Shown one piece after another: positions 42,760 to 54,793 of a stretch of 64,000 nucleotides of DNA. A program made the translations under genes and the position numbers. This stretch comes from Heterodera schachtii (Eukaryota > Nematoda > Chromadorea > Rhabditida > Heteroderidae). The notes under the pieces were generated by a model. That model was not told the DNA's origin, ran no database searches, and was given only the letters and a program-made list of their open reading frames with translations. Each line of letters begins with the position of its first letter. The first letter of the stretch is position 1. Location: the NCBI GenBank assembly GCA_023374025.1, contig SIJG01000009.1, forward strand, positions 155,591 to 219,590, written 5' to 3'.

Positions 42760-45690
42760 TCTGCTGCTGTTTCTGATCACTACTCGGCCCCGGCAAATCG
42801 TCGAGAAGACTAAAACAAAATGAAAATGAGACAATTAGGGCAATCATGAAGAATGGGGGTCCCATATTTTTCAAAAAAAATAAAAAGTTTTAAAAAGTTG
42901 TGTAAAACAACTTTTTATGAGGTTTTCAGGGGCGCTGATCACGAATTCATGTTTTTATCCAAAAAAAAATAAAGGAAAATACGGGACCCCCATTCTTAAT
43001 GATTGCCACAATTAGCAGCAAAGATTTTGAAGGCAACGGTAAAGATATTGGTCCCGAAAATTAAAAAAAAAAAAAAAGTTTTAAGAAATTTATTTTCGGT
43101 GGAATTAAATGAAAAATTATAATTTTCGAAAAATGTTCGAAATCCGGATTTGGGATTCGAAATTGAGTCTAAAGATGATCAGATTCGTGCTAAGCGCCTC
43201 GGATTACCCCTGAAAATAATTTCCTCGTAATTAAAAAAAAAAAAATTTCGCGACTAATAATCTTTAGCATTGCCGATTTGAAATTGTTCACCCATTGTCG
43301 ACTCCGTCGTCTCCGATGAAAATGCCAAATTTGTTGGTTGTCCTTTTGTCCTCTCATCAATTCATTCGCCATTTCACTCAACCATTTTCCCCCATCGTCT
43401 GCGGCAATTGAACAACGCGTAAGCCGATAATTATTCACTAATTCTAGTGCCAGTGTCAATTTCTCTGAGTGAATTTGTTGGTCAGTTCAAATGGCACAAC
43501 AGAGTCATCAAGAGGAGAGGACGACGAAATGCAAAAAGAAATGACAAAAGAAAGAGGAGAAGAAGCGATGGAAAATGCCTAAAAAATTGGAAAAATTGGA
43601 AAAGACGAAAATTTGGTACTTAGGTATACAGTTTAGGTCACATGAAAAAAAAAAATTTTTTTTTTTTTTTTGTTAAGACATTAAAAATGTAACCTGAGGT
43701 TTTAGGGGTTGCTGATCACGAATATGACGTCCATTTCGACCAATTTCGAATCCCGGATTCGAATTTGAAAAGTCAAAAATTCATTTTGTACAAAACATAT
43801 TCAAATGCATGGAATGGCCATGAATCTCTATTTTCTATTCAATTCAATGTATTTGAATCGGTTTTGGACAATAAAGGTGGATTTTGGTGAAAAAGAATTT
43901 TCTTCGAATTCGGGTCCGTCGTTTGGAATTGGTCCAAATGGATGTCATATTCGTGATTAGCGACCCCAAAACCCCATGGTTTTTCATTTTGTTTTTTTCA
44001 CACAAAAAAAAAATTCTTGTGGGCTCAACTGTATAAGTACCGAAAATTTTATCAATTAATCACCGCTTTGATCTGTTCCAATGTTGCCACCCATTGTTGC
44101 TCCACCACTGCTAACTTCGCAAGACTGAGCGCCTTCGTCAACTTGTCGGGACGAGGCGTGAACAGCCATTTGGCCACCGCTTGGCCATCCGACGCCGCGG
44201 CACTGTCCTCCGCTGCCCGTCAAAATGTCCCAGCGTCATAATGTCCCAGCGTCATAATGTCCCAGCGTCAAAATGTCCCAGCGTCATAATGTCCCAGCGT
44301 CGAAATGTCCAAGCGTCATAATGTCCCAGCGTCGAAATGTCCCAGCGTCATAATGTCCCAGCGTCATAATGTCCCCCAAGCCAAAATGAGTCAAAATGTC
44401 CCACTCAAAAATTAGTGAAAAAATGAAAAATACATAATTAAATGCTTTCATACCATCTGATGTGAGAAATAAATGTGAATTTCTTAGCAAAATTTTGTTT
44501 CTTTTTAGTCATTGCGACTTCGAGAAAGGCCTTTCTGCCTGTGCAGTTTGGCATCGACTCGCCAGCTCCCTCAACACTAACGTGGCCGTCCACTGTGGAG
44601 CAAAACTCATCGCTAGTGGAATACTCGTTGGGATCATCAACAACGACACTGCTGACAGGCATACCCAAATTTATTTCATTTTTATAATTTTAGTCCGTCC
44701 CTGGAAGAACCCGTCGTCCGTCGCGCACTTTGGTCTACAGGTCGAAGGATACGCAGGAAAAATAAAGGAATGTGAATGTTTGGAAGGTTCGACCATGCAA
44801 GTCCCTTAAAAGTGTTCATTTCGTTTTTTATTATTCCCTCAATTAATTAGAAAATCCAATTGTTGTTTGCTTTTTTTGTTGTTTAAATGATTTTGATAAA
44901 TTTTTAATATACTTAGTATTTGCGAAATCAAAAATTATATAATTTTCAGTTTTCACTAATTTTTGAAGGGGACATTTTGACTCATTTTGGCTTGGGGGAC
45001 ATTATGACGCTGGGACATTTCGACGCTGGGACATTATGACGCTGGGACATTTCGACGCTAGGACATTATGACGCAGGGACATTTTGACAGCGCGCCCTGT
45101 CGTCGGGCGGAAATTCGGGAGAAATGCCGTCATCGAAAGCAACAACACGAAGGCATGGACTTTCGCTGAGCATTGACGGCGCAAATTGGCGCATTTGACG
45201 AAAAGCAACGGAGTTGAAACGCTTCACAAAATGGTGTCAATGAACATTGGCCAAATGGTGCGCATAACGAACATCGAAATGCGAACATTTTCATTGCGGA
45301 TGAGAAATTTTGTCTCAAATGTGGCGAAAAGCGTTGAAAACGATGGAGAAAAGTGAGCACATTTTGATCGATGTAGCTGAAAACCAGAAACTTTATCACA
45401 AATCACTTTCTAAATTTTTGATGATCGAAAGGCTTCCGAATCCGAAAATTTCCTCGGCAATGGATTTTGAGGAATTGGCAATGCTTTTCCATTGGCATTG
45501 ACAATTTCCATTTGCTTTGTGCCATTCTCTCCAATTTTGTTTCGAATTTCCATGTTGCCCAATGTTCTTTTGCGCGTTTTGAAGTGTTCGTCGACGTAAA
45601 TGTCAAATCGGTGGCTGATCAAGTTGAGAAGGCGTAAGCAAATCGAACAAACAAAGCCAACAGTCGGCGGAGATGAAGCTGAAAAGGGAA
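42760..45690 (-). pseudogene. F-box-like family A copy A14, decayed, with TIR-element insertion
   Basis: Minus-strand pieces: exon 2 at about 45405-45680 (FISADCWLCLFDLLTPSQL with deletion, EHFKTRKRTLGNMEIRNKIG), exon 3 at 45098-45390 (YIDQNVLTFLHRF, then after frame changes FRQMRQFAPSMLSESPCLRV and ISPEFPPDD), interrupted by the element 44213-45097, then 44055-44203 (AAASDGQAVAKWLFTPRPDK). Exon 4 is at about 43260-43580 (SVVPFELTNKFTQ, frameshift, LALELVNNYRLTRCSI). The tail is at about 42765-42812 (LLDDLPGPSSDQKQQQK). The long intron 3 holds GATCACGAATCC units (42915, 43150, 43690, 43905). Exon 1 is absent. Confidence 0.75.
44213..45097. mobile_element. TIR element with GTCATAATGTCCCAGC arrays, 885 bp
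   Basis: Both ends are tandem arrays of GTC(A/G)(T/A)AATGTCCCAGC in inverted orientation, followed by CCAAAATGAGTCAAAATGTC on both sides. Candidate 9-bp duplication: TGTCCTCCG (44204-44212) and TGTCGTCGG (45098-45106), seven of nine equal, splitting A14 exon 3. Tandem-unit TIRs and a 9-bp duplication suggest Mutator-like. Internal frames (for example 44462-44809) match nothing I know. A single end of a related copy lies at 46399-46470 (GGCGCGCTGTCAAAATGTCC). Confidence 0.7.
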
Positions 45691-45705
45691 AAGCAAAGTG
45701 ATAAC

Positions 45706-46290
45706 TAGAGTCCGGCGGGACCGGGACTCCCGCGGGATTTTACGGGAGTCCCGCTCCCGACTCCCGCTTTTTTCGGTGAACGGGAGTTTTAACGGGAGCT
45801 GGATTTTTACGTGATTCCCGTTCGGGACTCCCGTCCCTGAAAATTTTGAACTCCCGATCCCGCTCCCGGAAATTTTTACCAAAAAACGGGAGTAAAAATG
45901 CACTGGTAAGAATTGAGTTTTTTTTTTGGTAAAAATAATGTTGAAAATCTGTTAAATATATAGCCAAAATTTCAAAAAAATTTCCCGGCGGCGCCTATTG
46001 GCACCGCCGGAACCTTAAAATCCTTAATTTTCTTAAAAAAATGCCTCAAATTTTCAAAAAATGGCTATTTTTGGACATAATCTGACATACGCCGCAAAAA
46101 GTTGTTAAAATTAATAAAGTGAGTCAACAAATAAATTATAAAAAATTTTATTTGAAGCAATTTGAAAAAATTCTGGGTACTTATACAGTTTGACCCACAT
46201 AAAAATTTTTTTGTTTTTAATGATAAAAACGTATTTCCAGGGGTTTTCGGAGCCGCTGATCATGAATTTGAACTCTATTTCACGAATTTT
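45706..46290. mobile_element. Half copy of the palindromic TAGAGTCC element
   Basis: Starts TAGAGTCCGGCGGGACCGGG in intron 1 of A14 and matches one arm of 36155-37589 (one GC-box at 45986, a GATCATGAATTTGAACTC unit at 46257), lacking the block equivalent to 36455-36565. Confidence 0.7.
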
Positions 46291-47084
46291 CATTTTTGCG
46301 GTATTGTGCATCCAAAAAATCTTTTCGACGTCTTTATATACCCAAATAAAAGTGAAAGATTTGAAAACGGATGAACGGATGGGGGAGATTAAAATTGGCG
46401 CGCTGTCAAAATGTCCAGCGTCATAATGTCCCTAAAGCTAAAATCAGTCAAAATGTCCCCACTAAAAATCAGCAAAAAAACAGAAAATTAAATGTAAACA
46501 TTAATTTTATGCATTTTTGAAAAGTTGACCATTTTACCGATTTTTCGGGACTTTGATCGTTTTTTTCTGATCACTTTTGGCGCGGAGCCAAAAGAAGCCG
46601 AAAATTCACAATAGTGAATCGACTATGCCTCTTCACAATAAAAGTGGTTATAAAGTTATTTGGACATTTACAGTTTGATATGTCCAACTTCAATTAAAAT
46701 TAAGAAAATGCTTAATTTTAGGCCATTGTCGCCACCAGCGGAAGAAAAAGAAGCGGGAAAAAGCAACAAAAATTTCGTCTAATTATATTTGAGGAATGGC
46801 CAAATCACATCTAATTGGAAGAAAATGGATTTATCAACAATTGGAAATGATTTGATGTTCTTTTTTTCTCTAAGAAATGCTTTTTTTTGTAAGAATTTTT
46901 TGATGCCAATGTCAATCCCGCAAAACATTCTCATTTTTCCCGAAACAATGAAATGCCAATTATTATTATTTTATTATTTTTTTGCTATCCGTCCAACTCA
47001 AATTCCTATTTTTAATATCGCCAAAATGGTCAGTCCGAACACAAACAAATATCATCAAATAAAACGAACGGACATCTCAAATTA
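46291..47084. other. Family B promoter remnant, TIR end and tail remnant
   Basis: GCGGTATTGTGCATCC..GACGTCTTTATATACCC (46300-46345) is the family B promoter block without its gene. The TIR-element end follows at 46399. A plus-strand family B tail exon remnant (TTTTAG then GCCATTGTCGCCACCAGCGG) is at 46720-46780. Confidence 0.5.
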
Positions 47085-48478
47085 TCAATCCTTCTTCTGC
47101 TGATCACTGCTGGGCCCGGGAGTCGAGAACATCTTTTCGTCACTTTGACCTGGCGGAGACAGCGGCCTAAATTAAGGAAAATTTTGAAATGGATGAACAT
47201 TTAAAGTACTGTACGGAGGACACTACTGTATCCCCCTGTCCCTGCTCTATACAAAAGTAAGGCCAATCTTTTTGCTTACCCAATACAATCATGATAAAGA
47301 TGGAAGATCACTTCGTTCAAATTGTCCAAATTTTCGTCTTTTTTCTGCTGAACCGTCGCCGTCTCTCCAACAATTATTGGGCACCGTTTCAACAGACAAT
47401 AATAAGCATCTTTGTCCTTGATCAGTGTCAACTTTTCTTGGGTTATTTCGTTCACCAATTCGAATGGCTCAACAATATTCATTTGGCTAGCCACTGGAAG
47501 TTCAAGCAGAACATTGTAAGCGACAGAAGTGGTGGCACGGAGAAATGTCTAAACAAAAAGGAAGAGAAAATCAAAGGCAATCAATCAATCAATTAATAAA
47601 TTATTTAATGAACAATTAAGTGGTCGATCGATCACCTCTTTGAAATTGTTGGTCCATGTTATTTGATAAAAATAAGTACAGCAACGCAATTTCTTCGGTT
47701 GCCCATTTTTGCTTGGAGTGTGCAACCATTTGGCTAAAGCCTGGTCAGCAGTTGCATTTGGCCCATCGTCAGAAATTCCATCGGGTAACAGTCCATAGGA
47801 AGTGATTGAATACAATTGATCAAGATCAGTGAGAATTGTTGGTGAAGTGCGACGACGCAAATTGTCAAAAGCATCGGCACCGGCAAAGGTCAAATGGCGG
47901 ATGTTGGTCGCAAAGATTGGCAAAATTTCATGGACAAAAACATCCCAATTGTTCTGTAAGTGTTTGTCGCTGCTGGCAAATAAAGACATATACAACTCCA
48001 ATTTTGTGCCATTTCTGTCCCAAATTGGCTTGTTTGAACGGAGAAATCCAAGCACAGAATGATCAATGTAGCTGAAAAGGGGGAAAATGAAGAAGATTAA
48101 TTGGTTTCTGTATAGTTTTTGAAATTACTAAATCTGAAGGTCCTTAAATCGGATTTTGTTGGGCAGCGGACGGTCGGGCAATGGAAAATCCACAGAATTG
48201 TCATCAATCAGCAGTACAGACAGTTTCGCTTTTGGTCCTTTGTCCTTGTCAATTCGGATACGTCTCCAAATTGTCAATTCGCTTTTTCCATCAAAATGTT
48301 TGTCCACCAAAACATCGAAACGTGGCGAAATCAGTGCCATTTTGAGTCCAAGTTGAGCATGGTCAAATGATGGGAGAATGTCCATCCAAACGTCACTACA
48401 AATCCAACTGAAACAATGGAAAAAATTTAAGGTAAATGAAAATTTGTAATTAAAAAAATTTGTTACCGTCGATTCATT
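47085..48478 (-). CDS. F-box-like family B protein B1 (358 aa, five exons)
   Basis: Exons 48468-48478, 48129-48407, 47636-48071, 47280-47548 and 47085-47166 join to 358 codons plus TGA. The 11-nt first exon (ATG AAT CGA CG) is followed by F-box-like RWICSDVWMDILPSFDHAQL with ISPRFDVLVDKHFDGKSELT. Exon 3: YIDHSVLGFLRSNKPIWDRN, EILPIFATNIRHLTF, SPTILTDLDQL, DDGPNATADQALAKWLHTPS. Exon 4: EPFELVNEITQEKLTLIKDK and LLKRCPIIVGE. Tail: GPLSPPGQSDEKMFSTPGPS then SDQQKKD. It has the same architecture as family A, so both belong to one superfamily. A TATA box lies at 48513-48526. The function is unknown beyond the F-box-like block. Confidence 0.8.
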
Positions 48479-48512
48479 TTGCGGTATTATGAATGAAAAA
48501 GTCTGTTTGACG

Positions 48513-48526
48513 TCTTTATATACCCA
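48513..48526 (-). promoter_or_regulatory. TATA box of B1
   Basis: Minus-strand GGGTATATAAAGACG, about 40 nt upstream of the B1 start. The same block, with the following GACTTTTTCATTCATAAT, recurs at 49356-49366 and 46330-46345. Confidence 0.6.
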
Positions 48527-48699
48527 TAAAAAAACAAAAAAATAAAATTTTCTATTTTCGACATTTACTCCTTTTAAGCAGCAATATTTAAAAAGAAAAC
48601 CAACAATAAAAGCGCATAAATTCACACAACCGCGGCACAATATTAAATCAATTTTGCAAAATAAAGAGATTTTAATACAATTCAAATGTTTTTTTAAAT

Positions 48700-49314
48700 T
48701 TATATTTACATTAATGGTCTCGGTTCTGTATGGCCACAATGTCAATTTGGTACCTATTCTGTCCCAAATTGGCTTATTAGAACGAAGAAATGCGAGCACA
48801 GAGTGATCAATGTAACTGAAGAAATATTAAAATGCTTTAAATATATCAAAAGGTTCAAGATTACTCGATATAAAGGTAATGAAAACGAATTTTGTTGTGC
48901 AACGAATGGTCCGGCATCGAAAATTCCACAAAATTGCCATGGATCAGTACAATCGGAAACTTCACAACATTGTCACCCAACGGTACAGGCTGCAATTCTT
49001 CCACAAAATTGTCATTGTCACTGATCCATACAGACAATATCGGTTTTGATCCATTATCGTTTGCATTTCGTCCTTTGTCCTTGCGAATTTCGATTGTTCT
49101 CCAAATTGTCAATTCGCGTTATGCCATCAAAATGCGCGTCCACCAAAACATCAAAACGGTCGGAAAGCAATGCCATTTTGAGTCCGAGTTCAGCATGGTC
49201 AAATGATGGCAGAATGTCCATCCAAACGTCACTACAAAGCCAACTGAAACATGGAAAAGAAAATTGGGAAAATGAAAAATTTGTAATTAAAAAAATTCCT
49301 TACCGTCTGTTCAT
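48700..49314 (-). pseudogene. F-box-like family B copy B2, frameshifted and truncated
   Basis: Exon 1 (49304-49314, MNRR) and a TATA box (49356-49364) are intact. Exon 2 (about 48858-49245) reads WLCSDVWMDILPSFDHAELG and changes frame at DGIT before IDNLE/LTIWRTIEIRKD. It also has an extra segment, NFVEELQPVPLGDNVVKFPI, of about 30 codons. Exon 3 begins at about 48818 (YIDHSVLAFLRSNKPIWDRI) and breaks off at about 48710. Exons 4 and 5 are missing. Confidence 0.75.
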
Positions 49315-51210
49315 TTTTGCGATATGTATTATGAATGAAAAAGTCTTTTTGACCTCTTTATATACCCAAAAAAAAATGACAGGATTTGAAAGGGATGAGA
49401 AAAGGAAGATTAAAATGATTTGTTGGCCAAAAATAATGGCCATAATTATGCGTACATTAAATAATGGGGAATGGCGTTCTGCTAATTGATTGTTCATGGT
49501 TAATTTGTGCCTCTAAAATGTTTGTGTGAAATCAGGATTCAGAGACGACCGGAATTAATAGAAACATAAAAGATTCAGTAATAAATCTCGGAATAACTTT
49601 TTTTTATTCGTACAATTAATCCGTGGAATTTCTTACCCAAAACAGCTATGGAAATCGGAACTTTAGCTAAATTTAAAAATTTTGTGAAAGAATTTTATTT
49701 AGAAAATAAGTCCTGAGCATAGGTGTTCAAGGGGGGGGGTCAGGGGGGGGGGGTCAATTTCGTAAATCGTACGGGGGTCCGAGGCAATTTCGTAAAAATT
49801 TCGGCCAAAATCAAAAAAGCACTGGTAAAGATGGGAAAATTTTACGAAATTGAAAAAAAAATCTAAATTTTGTGCCAAAAAACTTAAAATTTTTACGATT
49901 TTGAATTGCATTTCGTTAAAATTTCCACAAAAAATTCTATTTCATCTTTTTCTATTTCGTTAAAATTTTACGAAATTGAATTTCATTTTTCTATTTCTTT
50001 AAAATTTTACGAAATTGAATTTCGTTTTGCTATTTCGTTAATTTTTAACGAAATTTTACACTTTTTAGTGAAAATTTGTTAATAAAATTTTTTGAAGATT
50101 GTCTAAAAATCGCAAAAAAACGGTCGGTTTTTACACAAAAACTGCTAACAAATTGCACTGAAATTAAAAAAATTTTCCGACGGCGCCTATCGGCACCGTC
50201 GGACCCCCCCCCCCCCCCCGTTACCCAAAAGTTTTTTTTTGAAAAAACGTCATGTGATTAAAAAAAGGGAAAAAGGAAAAAAAATTGGACTGAAAAGCAA
50301 AAAAAAAAAAAAAAAAGGTCGTCAGAAAAAATTTTTGAGCGTTTTTTTCAATTTCGTAAAAATTTTGGCCTCTGAGGGGGGGGGGGGGGTGGGGGGTATT
50401 TCGTATTTCGTAAAGGCAAATTTCTGACCCCCCCCCCCTTTTCCATGTATGGTCCTGAGTGTAATTCATCCCTTTTTTATTTTATTTTATGTATTATTTA
50501 TTGTATTGACCATATCATATTTTTCTAATTGTATTCATTACTTTGTTTTCCGCTATAAGTGCAACTTGTTGCTTGTGGTTTGCTCAAATAAATTAAATTG
50601 CCCAAAATGAAAAAAAAAATTTTTTTTGTCATTTAAAACCAGGCTCAATTAAAAATTTGAAACATTTAGCGACATCAAATTTGACATTGTTCCGATTTTT
50701 TGATCACGGATCTGAGCCCAGAATTCGATAAATCATTGATTTTGTCTATGATTAATGATCAGAACTTGATTTTTTTTAATAAATCCGAATCCCGAACTGG
50801 AACAAAAGTCGAAGATTCAAAATTGATTTTTATGTGAGGATTTTGAATTTCGACTTTTGTTCTAGTTCGGGTCCGGGATTCGAAATTAGTCAAAATTAAT
50901 GTCAGATTCGTGATTAGCAACCCAGAAAACCCAACATAAATATTTTTTTAATTTATTTTCACCGGGACACCAATTCACCAAAATATGGATGAAATCCAGT
51001 TTTTTTTAAAGTCTGAAAATTAATGTCAGTTTTATCATTAGCCATTTTTATCAACGATTATTCACAATGATTCAATGTACAGGCAAGCAAGCACAGGTCA
51101 AATATCATACAAAAATAAATTAGCTATACAGAATACAATATTGTTGACTATCAATCATCATTTGGGTCACATAAAACGCATCAATTAACCATCAATTAAT
51201 TCATTTCTGC
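49315..51210. repeat. Repeat-rich region between B2 and A15
   Basis: No gene is seen. 49725-50450 is a repeat whose two ends carry long G or C runs and which is filled with ATTTCGTAAAATTTTACG units. It contains a GC-box copy at 50177 followed by a C-run. 50690-50935 contains GATCACGGATC and ATTCGTGATTAGC units in opposite orientation. The AT-rich remainder is featureless. Confidence 0.5.
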
Positions 51211-53060
51211 TGCTATTGTTGCTGACCACTCGAACCGGGAGAAGCGGCGTCGAGAAGACTGAAAAATAAAGATTTAAAAATTGTATTTTAAGCTCATTCA
51301 ATTTTCATGGGTCCAAATGGCATTTTATGAGTCCAACCAATTAACAATCCTTAAGCATTGATCATTTTGAAATTGTTTTGTTCACCCCTCGTCGAATCCG
51401 CCGTCTCTGATCCAAATTCTAAGCCATCTCGGTCGAGCAGCATTCAATTCTTTCCACTCATTTTCCAAATTTTGCGAATCCCATTCAATTGGACAACGGA
51501 AGAGCCCATATTCATCTGTGCCATATTGTTCCAGTGCCAATTGCTCCCCAGTCACTTCGTTGATCAGATCAAATTCCACAACGGAGCCAATTAAGCTGGA
51601 CGAAAGTTTCAAGTAAATGTGGAAAGTCACTGGTGAAGAAGCAATGGAAAATGCCTAAAATAAGGGACAACAAATATACAGAAAAACCAATGAAATAGGA
51701 CGGCAAAACCAGAGCCAACTCAGTCTCAGCAAAGTTAAAAAAGCTACAATTATTTTTCTTTGTCGACCAAACTTAACAAACATTGTTGGTTGTCATTCGA
51801 AAGTTGGATATATCAGAGCTAATTTGAAGTGATTAAGCAGCTCACAAAAAAAATGTCGCTTTTGAGTTTTTTTCTGCCTATATAATAGAGCCTATGAAGA
51901 GCTTTTAAATGATCTAAAGATTGTTGGATATTCATTCGGTCTCTCAGACTGATGGCCAGATAGAATTGGCTCAGAGTGAGTTGGCCCGTTCCGATGCTCA
52001 CCGTTCCGAGCTGTTCCATAGAAGCCCGTCCATTGATCCACCGACAAATCCACATGGCATTGGAGCCACTTGGGCCCACCATCCGGACGGGGTGTGAACA
52101 ACCATTTGGCCACCGTTTCGCCATCCGATGCTATGGCATTGTCATCGGGCGGAAAAGCGGGGAAAAATGTTGAGCAAAACAAAGTCCAAAATGCGAACAT
52201 TTTCAGTGCGAATGTACAAATCCGTTGAACAAACGGTGAAAAAACGGTGGAGAAATGCGATGACATTTTGATCGATGTAGCTGAAAAGTAGAGAATATGC
52301 TAGTCACAAATCATTTCCAATCTAATCAATTTTTACGCGATTGTAATGCGTTTGAATCCGATGACTTTGTTGGGCAACGGATTGGCAACGGATTTCCATC
52401 GGAATTGACAATTTGCATTTGTTTGGTGCCATTCTCTCCAATTTCGTGGCAAATTCGCATTTTGCCCAACGCCCATTTTCGCGTTTTGAAATGTTCGTCG
52501 ACAAAGCAGTCAAATCGGCTGCTAATCAGTGCAATTTCGAGGCCCAGCTGAGAAGCCGCAAGAAAATCGAACACCAAAAGCCAACAATCGCTGCAGATAA
52601 ATCTGAAAAAATGAAGAATTTTTCAAAATTTTTTGTTGAATTTTTTACATTTCTTTTTTGTGAGGGCGTCGTCGTTTTTTGGCATGGCCAAAAAAAACCA
52701 AAGAATGATGGCACAGCCAACCAATAGAAGAAGAAACACGGCACACCAACTGAAAATCATTTGGGAAAATAATGAATGAATGAAAGGGAAGGAAAAGCAA
52801 TCAAAGGTTAAAGACGAGGAAGTAAAATGTGAAGTTTTAGCCTCTAAAAAGCTAATCTTTCAAAAATGCTTTTTGAAATTTTAATCTCAAATTTCTGGCC
52901 AAAATTTGAGCAAAATAAATGCGAAAAATCAGAAAAAAGGGAACAATAAACGTACAAAATTTCTGAAGACATTTACAACAACAAAATGACCGGAAAATAT
53001 AGGGAAAATAATGAGAGAATGGAATGAGGAGGAGGGGAAGAAAAAAGGGCATTTTTATAC
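51210..53060 (-). pseudogene. F-box-like family A copy A15 with membrane-segment exon
   Basis: The minus strand shows a TATA box (53052-53060), a start-like MSSEIL exon ending at a GTACGTTTATTG donor (near 52970), then after TTTTCAG an exon at about 52632-52752 reading WCAVFLLLLVGCAIILWFFL and then AMPKNDDALTKKK. The F-box-like exon (about 52335-52609) reads FICSDCWLLVFDFLAASQLG; an 11-bp tandem duplication (AATCCGTTGCC twice) shifts its end. Exon 3 (about 51900-52285) has an internal deletion (after LLNIF) and frame change before FPPDDNAIASDGETVAKWL. Exon 4 (about 51388-51654) is open (AFSIASSPVTFHIYLKLSSS...). The tail reads LLDAASPGSSGQQQ. The membrane exon is also one base out of phase with the F-box exon. 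Confidence 0.65.
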
Positions 53061-53097
53061 TAAAATATTAGCGCAGAATTTTTCCCTTTTTCACATT

Positions 53098-53240
53098 GAC
53101 CTAATCTTGGTATCATTCAAATTTTCGAAAACCTGGTTTTTTTAATTCTTCTGGTCATAACTTTTGTGAATTTTCACGAAATTTTTCAAAATTTTACAAG
53201 CTAATAGGACACTTAGAGTTACCGAATGATACCAAGAATG
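53098..53240. repeat. Foldback with GAATGATACCAA ends
   Basis: CTTGGTATCATTCAAATT at 53106 returns inverted as AATGATACCAAG at 53225. The same motif occurs near 1537, 4386, 55147 and 58873. Confidence 0.5.
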
Positions 53241-53325
53241 TTGGATTTGGTTGGCAAAGAAAAAAGTTATAGCCAAAAACTGGGGCTCGTACGAAAACAA
53301 CCCCGACCCGCACAAATTTTTCAAT

Positions 53326-54793
53326 TGAATTTGTAACGATGTGTGGATGGATATTGTCCAATTCTTTGAACGTGTTGAACTTGGCCTTACATTGGCACTG
53401 ATTTCACCCCGTTTCGATGCGCTGGTGGACGCGCATTTCGATGGCAAAACGACGGAATTGACATTTCCGATGCCGGACCGTCCGTTGCCCTACAAAATTC
53501 GCTTTAATGACCTTCTGATTTAGTAATTGAACATTTCTAAACACAAACCTACACACATATTTAGATGGGGCCCCTTTTTCGGTGAAATTGAAAGACTCGG
53601 CCAATTTCAGTTTTATAATGATTTAAACTGCATTTTTCAGATTCCTCTCATTGAGATAAGTCGATTGGTACCATTTTTAGGGACCGGCGACAATTCTGAA
53701 CAGAGTTATGAGCCTGGGACTACTAAAGTGTCCAAATCTTCAGGAATTCATTCGTCCAACGTCAAAAAATGACAAAAATGCTGCTCAAAACTTAAAAATT
53801 CCCCACCAATTACAAAAGCCTTGCCCCGAAGGCCCATGCACGAAAAAGCCAAATTGTAGATTCAAAGAATGTCCCTGTTGGATTTGGAAACACGAACAGT
53901 AATCCTGGGCCTATAAATCTGTTCAGAATTGTCGCACGGGGCCCTTAAAATGGTAACAATCGTCGATTTCACTAATTGAGTGTAATTAATTAAATGAAAA
54001 TCGAGTTGGTCTGTCATCTTCTTCAGTTTCTTCCCATTTCAGCTACATTGACCATTCTGTGACCACATTTCTCCGTTCCAACAAGCACATTTGGGACAGA
54101 AATGGCACCAAATTGGAGTTGAATGTATGGTCACATAAAAACGTTATCCTGTCGACTTGGGATGTCATTGTCCGTGAAATTTGGCCCATTTTTACGACGA
54201 CTAAAATTTACAATTTGTCTTTTTCCGTTGATGCTCATTTGGACGCTTTGCTTCATCTCACATCGCCAACAATTCTCTCCGATCTGAACATTAATTCAAT
54301 CAATTCTGGTCTTGTGTACCCCGGCCTAATTGGTGTCATTAGTGATTTTGATGGGCCAAATGCAACTTGTTCTGCTGGCCAAGCGTTGTCCAAATGGCTT
54401 CACACGCCGAGAAAAGACGGGCAAACGAAGCGATTGCGTTGTTGCTACCTATTTTTATCCAACAAATCTCGAATGGGTCGACAATTTCAAGAAGGTGGCC
54501 GGCCACATTATCTTTAATCCACTAATTGATTGATGATTGCCTTTGATTTGAATCGACTAATTGATTGGTTCCCCTTGATTTACGCTTTATTTTTGTTTAG
54601 ACAGATCAATGGGAAAACGACGAAAATTCGGATGACAATTTGAATAATGTCAATTTTATTTTCTGGGGTGGCATTAATTGCATTGGGTGAGACTCCGAAA
54701 CGGCATTCATTTTGATTTGCCGAAAAATTTAAAAAAAATTATTTAGGCCTTTGTCGCCACCAGCGGAAGAAAAAGAAAAAGCGGACGAATGAA
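53326..54793 (+). pseudogene. F-box-like family B copy B-plus1, multiply damaged
   Basis: Exon 2 (about 53326-53522) lacks the AG acceptor and about 40 codons (ICNDVWMDIVQFFERVELGL ... DAHFDGKTTELT joined directly to FPMPDRPLPYKI). Intron 2 contains a repeat shared with about 57785-57890. Exon 3 (54044-54503) reads YIDHSVTTFLRSNKHIWDRN ... LSKWLHTPRKDGQ with one frame change near 54445. Exon 4 is a stub (about 54601-54688, NVNFIFWGGINCIG). The tail (about 54748-54793) reads GPLSPPAEEKEKADE. Confidence 0.7.

Noticed and set aside
44462..44809. 115-codon frame inside the 44213-45097 element as a transposase
   Set aside because: No catalytic motif or similarity recognisable, and the frames overlap in both strands. 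It may be captured host DNA, but nothing supports a function.
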